36,853 nucleotides of DNA, from the NCBI GenBank assembly GCA_021735645.1, contig JAIPGP010000030.1, positions 1 to 36,853 of the forward strand. The letters run 5' to 3'. The position numbers were made by a program, and so were the translations under genes. Each line of letters begins with the position of its first letter. Position 1 is the first letter of the stretch. The DNA is from Candidatus Cloacimonadota bacterium. GTDB lineage: Bacteria; Cloacimonadota; Cloacimonadia; Cloacimonadales; TCS61. Positions 36,648 through 36,853 of this stretch are shown here, one piece after another. Below the pieces are notes generated by a model. That model did no database searches, had not been told where the DNA came from, and saw only the letters and a list, made by a program, of their open reading frames with translations.

Positions 36648-36853
36648 TTATTTCATCAGGATCATCTTCTTTGTAGAAGTGTATTTGCCTGAAATCATCT
36701 TATAGAAATAGATACCTGAGGCAACCTTGCGGTTGTGATCATCAGTACCATTCCAGATAGCCTGATATGTTCCGGCTGGCATATTTTCATTAACCAGTGT
36801 TCTTATCTTCTGGCCCTTCACATTATAAACTTCCATCCTCACCATACCATCTT
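36648..36853 (-). CDS. Partial secreted protein, C-terminal FlgD-like sorting domain
   Basis: Only the last roughly 68 codons are in the window; the frame runs open to the edge, so the gene is truncated at its 5' side. The sequence is a complete FlgD-like/type IX secretion C-terminal domain: VRMEVYNVKGQKIRTLVNE, GTYQAIWNGTDDHNRKVASG, IYFYKMISGKYTSTKKMILM and a final Lys. Such domains mark proteins exported across the outer membrane by the type IX (Por) system and are very common in Bacteroidota and Cloacimonadota. The passenger domain lies beyond the window. Confidence 0.9.
   Translation of the reverse strand, partial: DGMVRMEVYNVKGQKIRTLVNENMPAGTYQAIWNGTDDHNRKVASGIYFYKMISGKYTSTKKMILMK

Overview
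The window looks like a chromosomal segment of an FCB-group bacterium, most plausibly a member of Candidatus Cloacimonadota. The main pointers are a C-terminal FlgD-like/type IX-secretion sorting domain at the right edge (ending SGKYTSTKKMILMK), lipoproteins with classical lipoboxes, an RNase Y/YmdB pair, and moderately AT-rich DNA with good Shine-Dalgarno sites. The taxonomy is inferred from protein style only. Almost every gene lies on the minus strand. Only the last two complete genes (33975-36100) are on the plus strand.

Layout, left to right. Positions 1-1725 have no convincing gene; I see short repeats and one decayed reading frame. A candidate structured RNA (1726-1895, +) with its own promoter abuts the terminator of a gyrB-gyrA-lipoprotein operon (7159 to 1950). 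After an AT-rich gap and a perfect 21-bp hairpin (7657-7706) comes a minus-strand operon: small lipoprotein/membrane protein, dinB, addB-like, addA-like and a GlmM-type phosphohexomutase. A large lipoprotein of unknown function (16756-19299) has its own promoter and terminator.

Positions 19382-28117 form one long translation/RNA superoperon: infC, rpmI, rplT, pheS, pheT, a small coiled-coil gene, a zapA-like gene, a candidate 6S RNA, rny, ymdB and folD, many with overlapping or nearly abutting ends. It is led by an attenuator in which a leader segment can pair with the left arm of a terminator just before an AUU-started infC. This resembles L20/IF3 autoregulation. Upstream of it is a three-gene glycosyltransferase cluster (GT4, GT2, GT9) fitting LPS-core or surface glycan synthesis. 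Next come rng, rplU and rpmA. Finally there are divergent plus-strand genes for a VanZ-like/Mth938-like fusion and a TPR protein, a hairpin-rich non-coding stretch, and the truncated secreted protein.

Most of the window is housekeeping. I did not find a large new defence or mobile system. The points most worth a second look are the infC attenuator with its AUU start, the zapA-rny 6S-like RNA, the unassigned structured RNA beside the gyr operon, a FolD lacking the catalytic lysine, a GyrA with non-standard quinolone-pocket residues and a long acidic tail, the VanZ-Mth938 fusion, and an AddB with neither Walker A nor the iron-sulfur cysteine before its nuclease domain.
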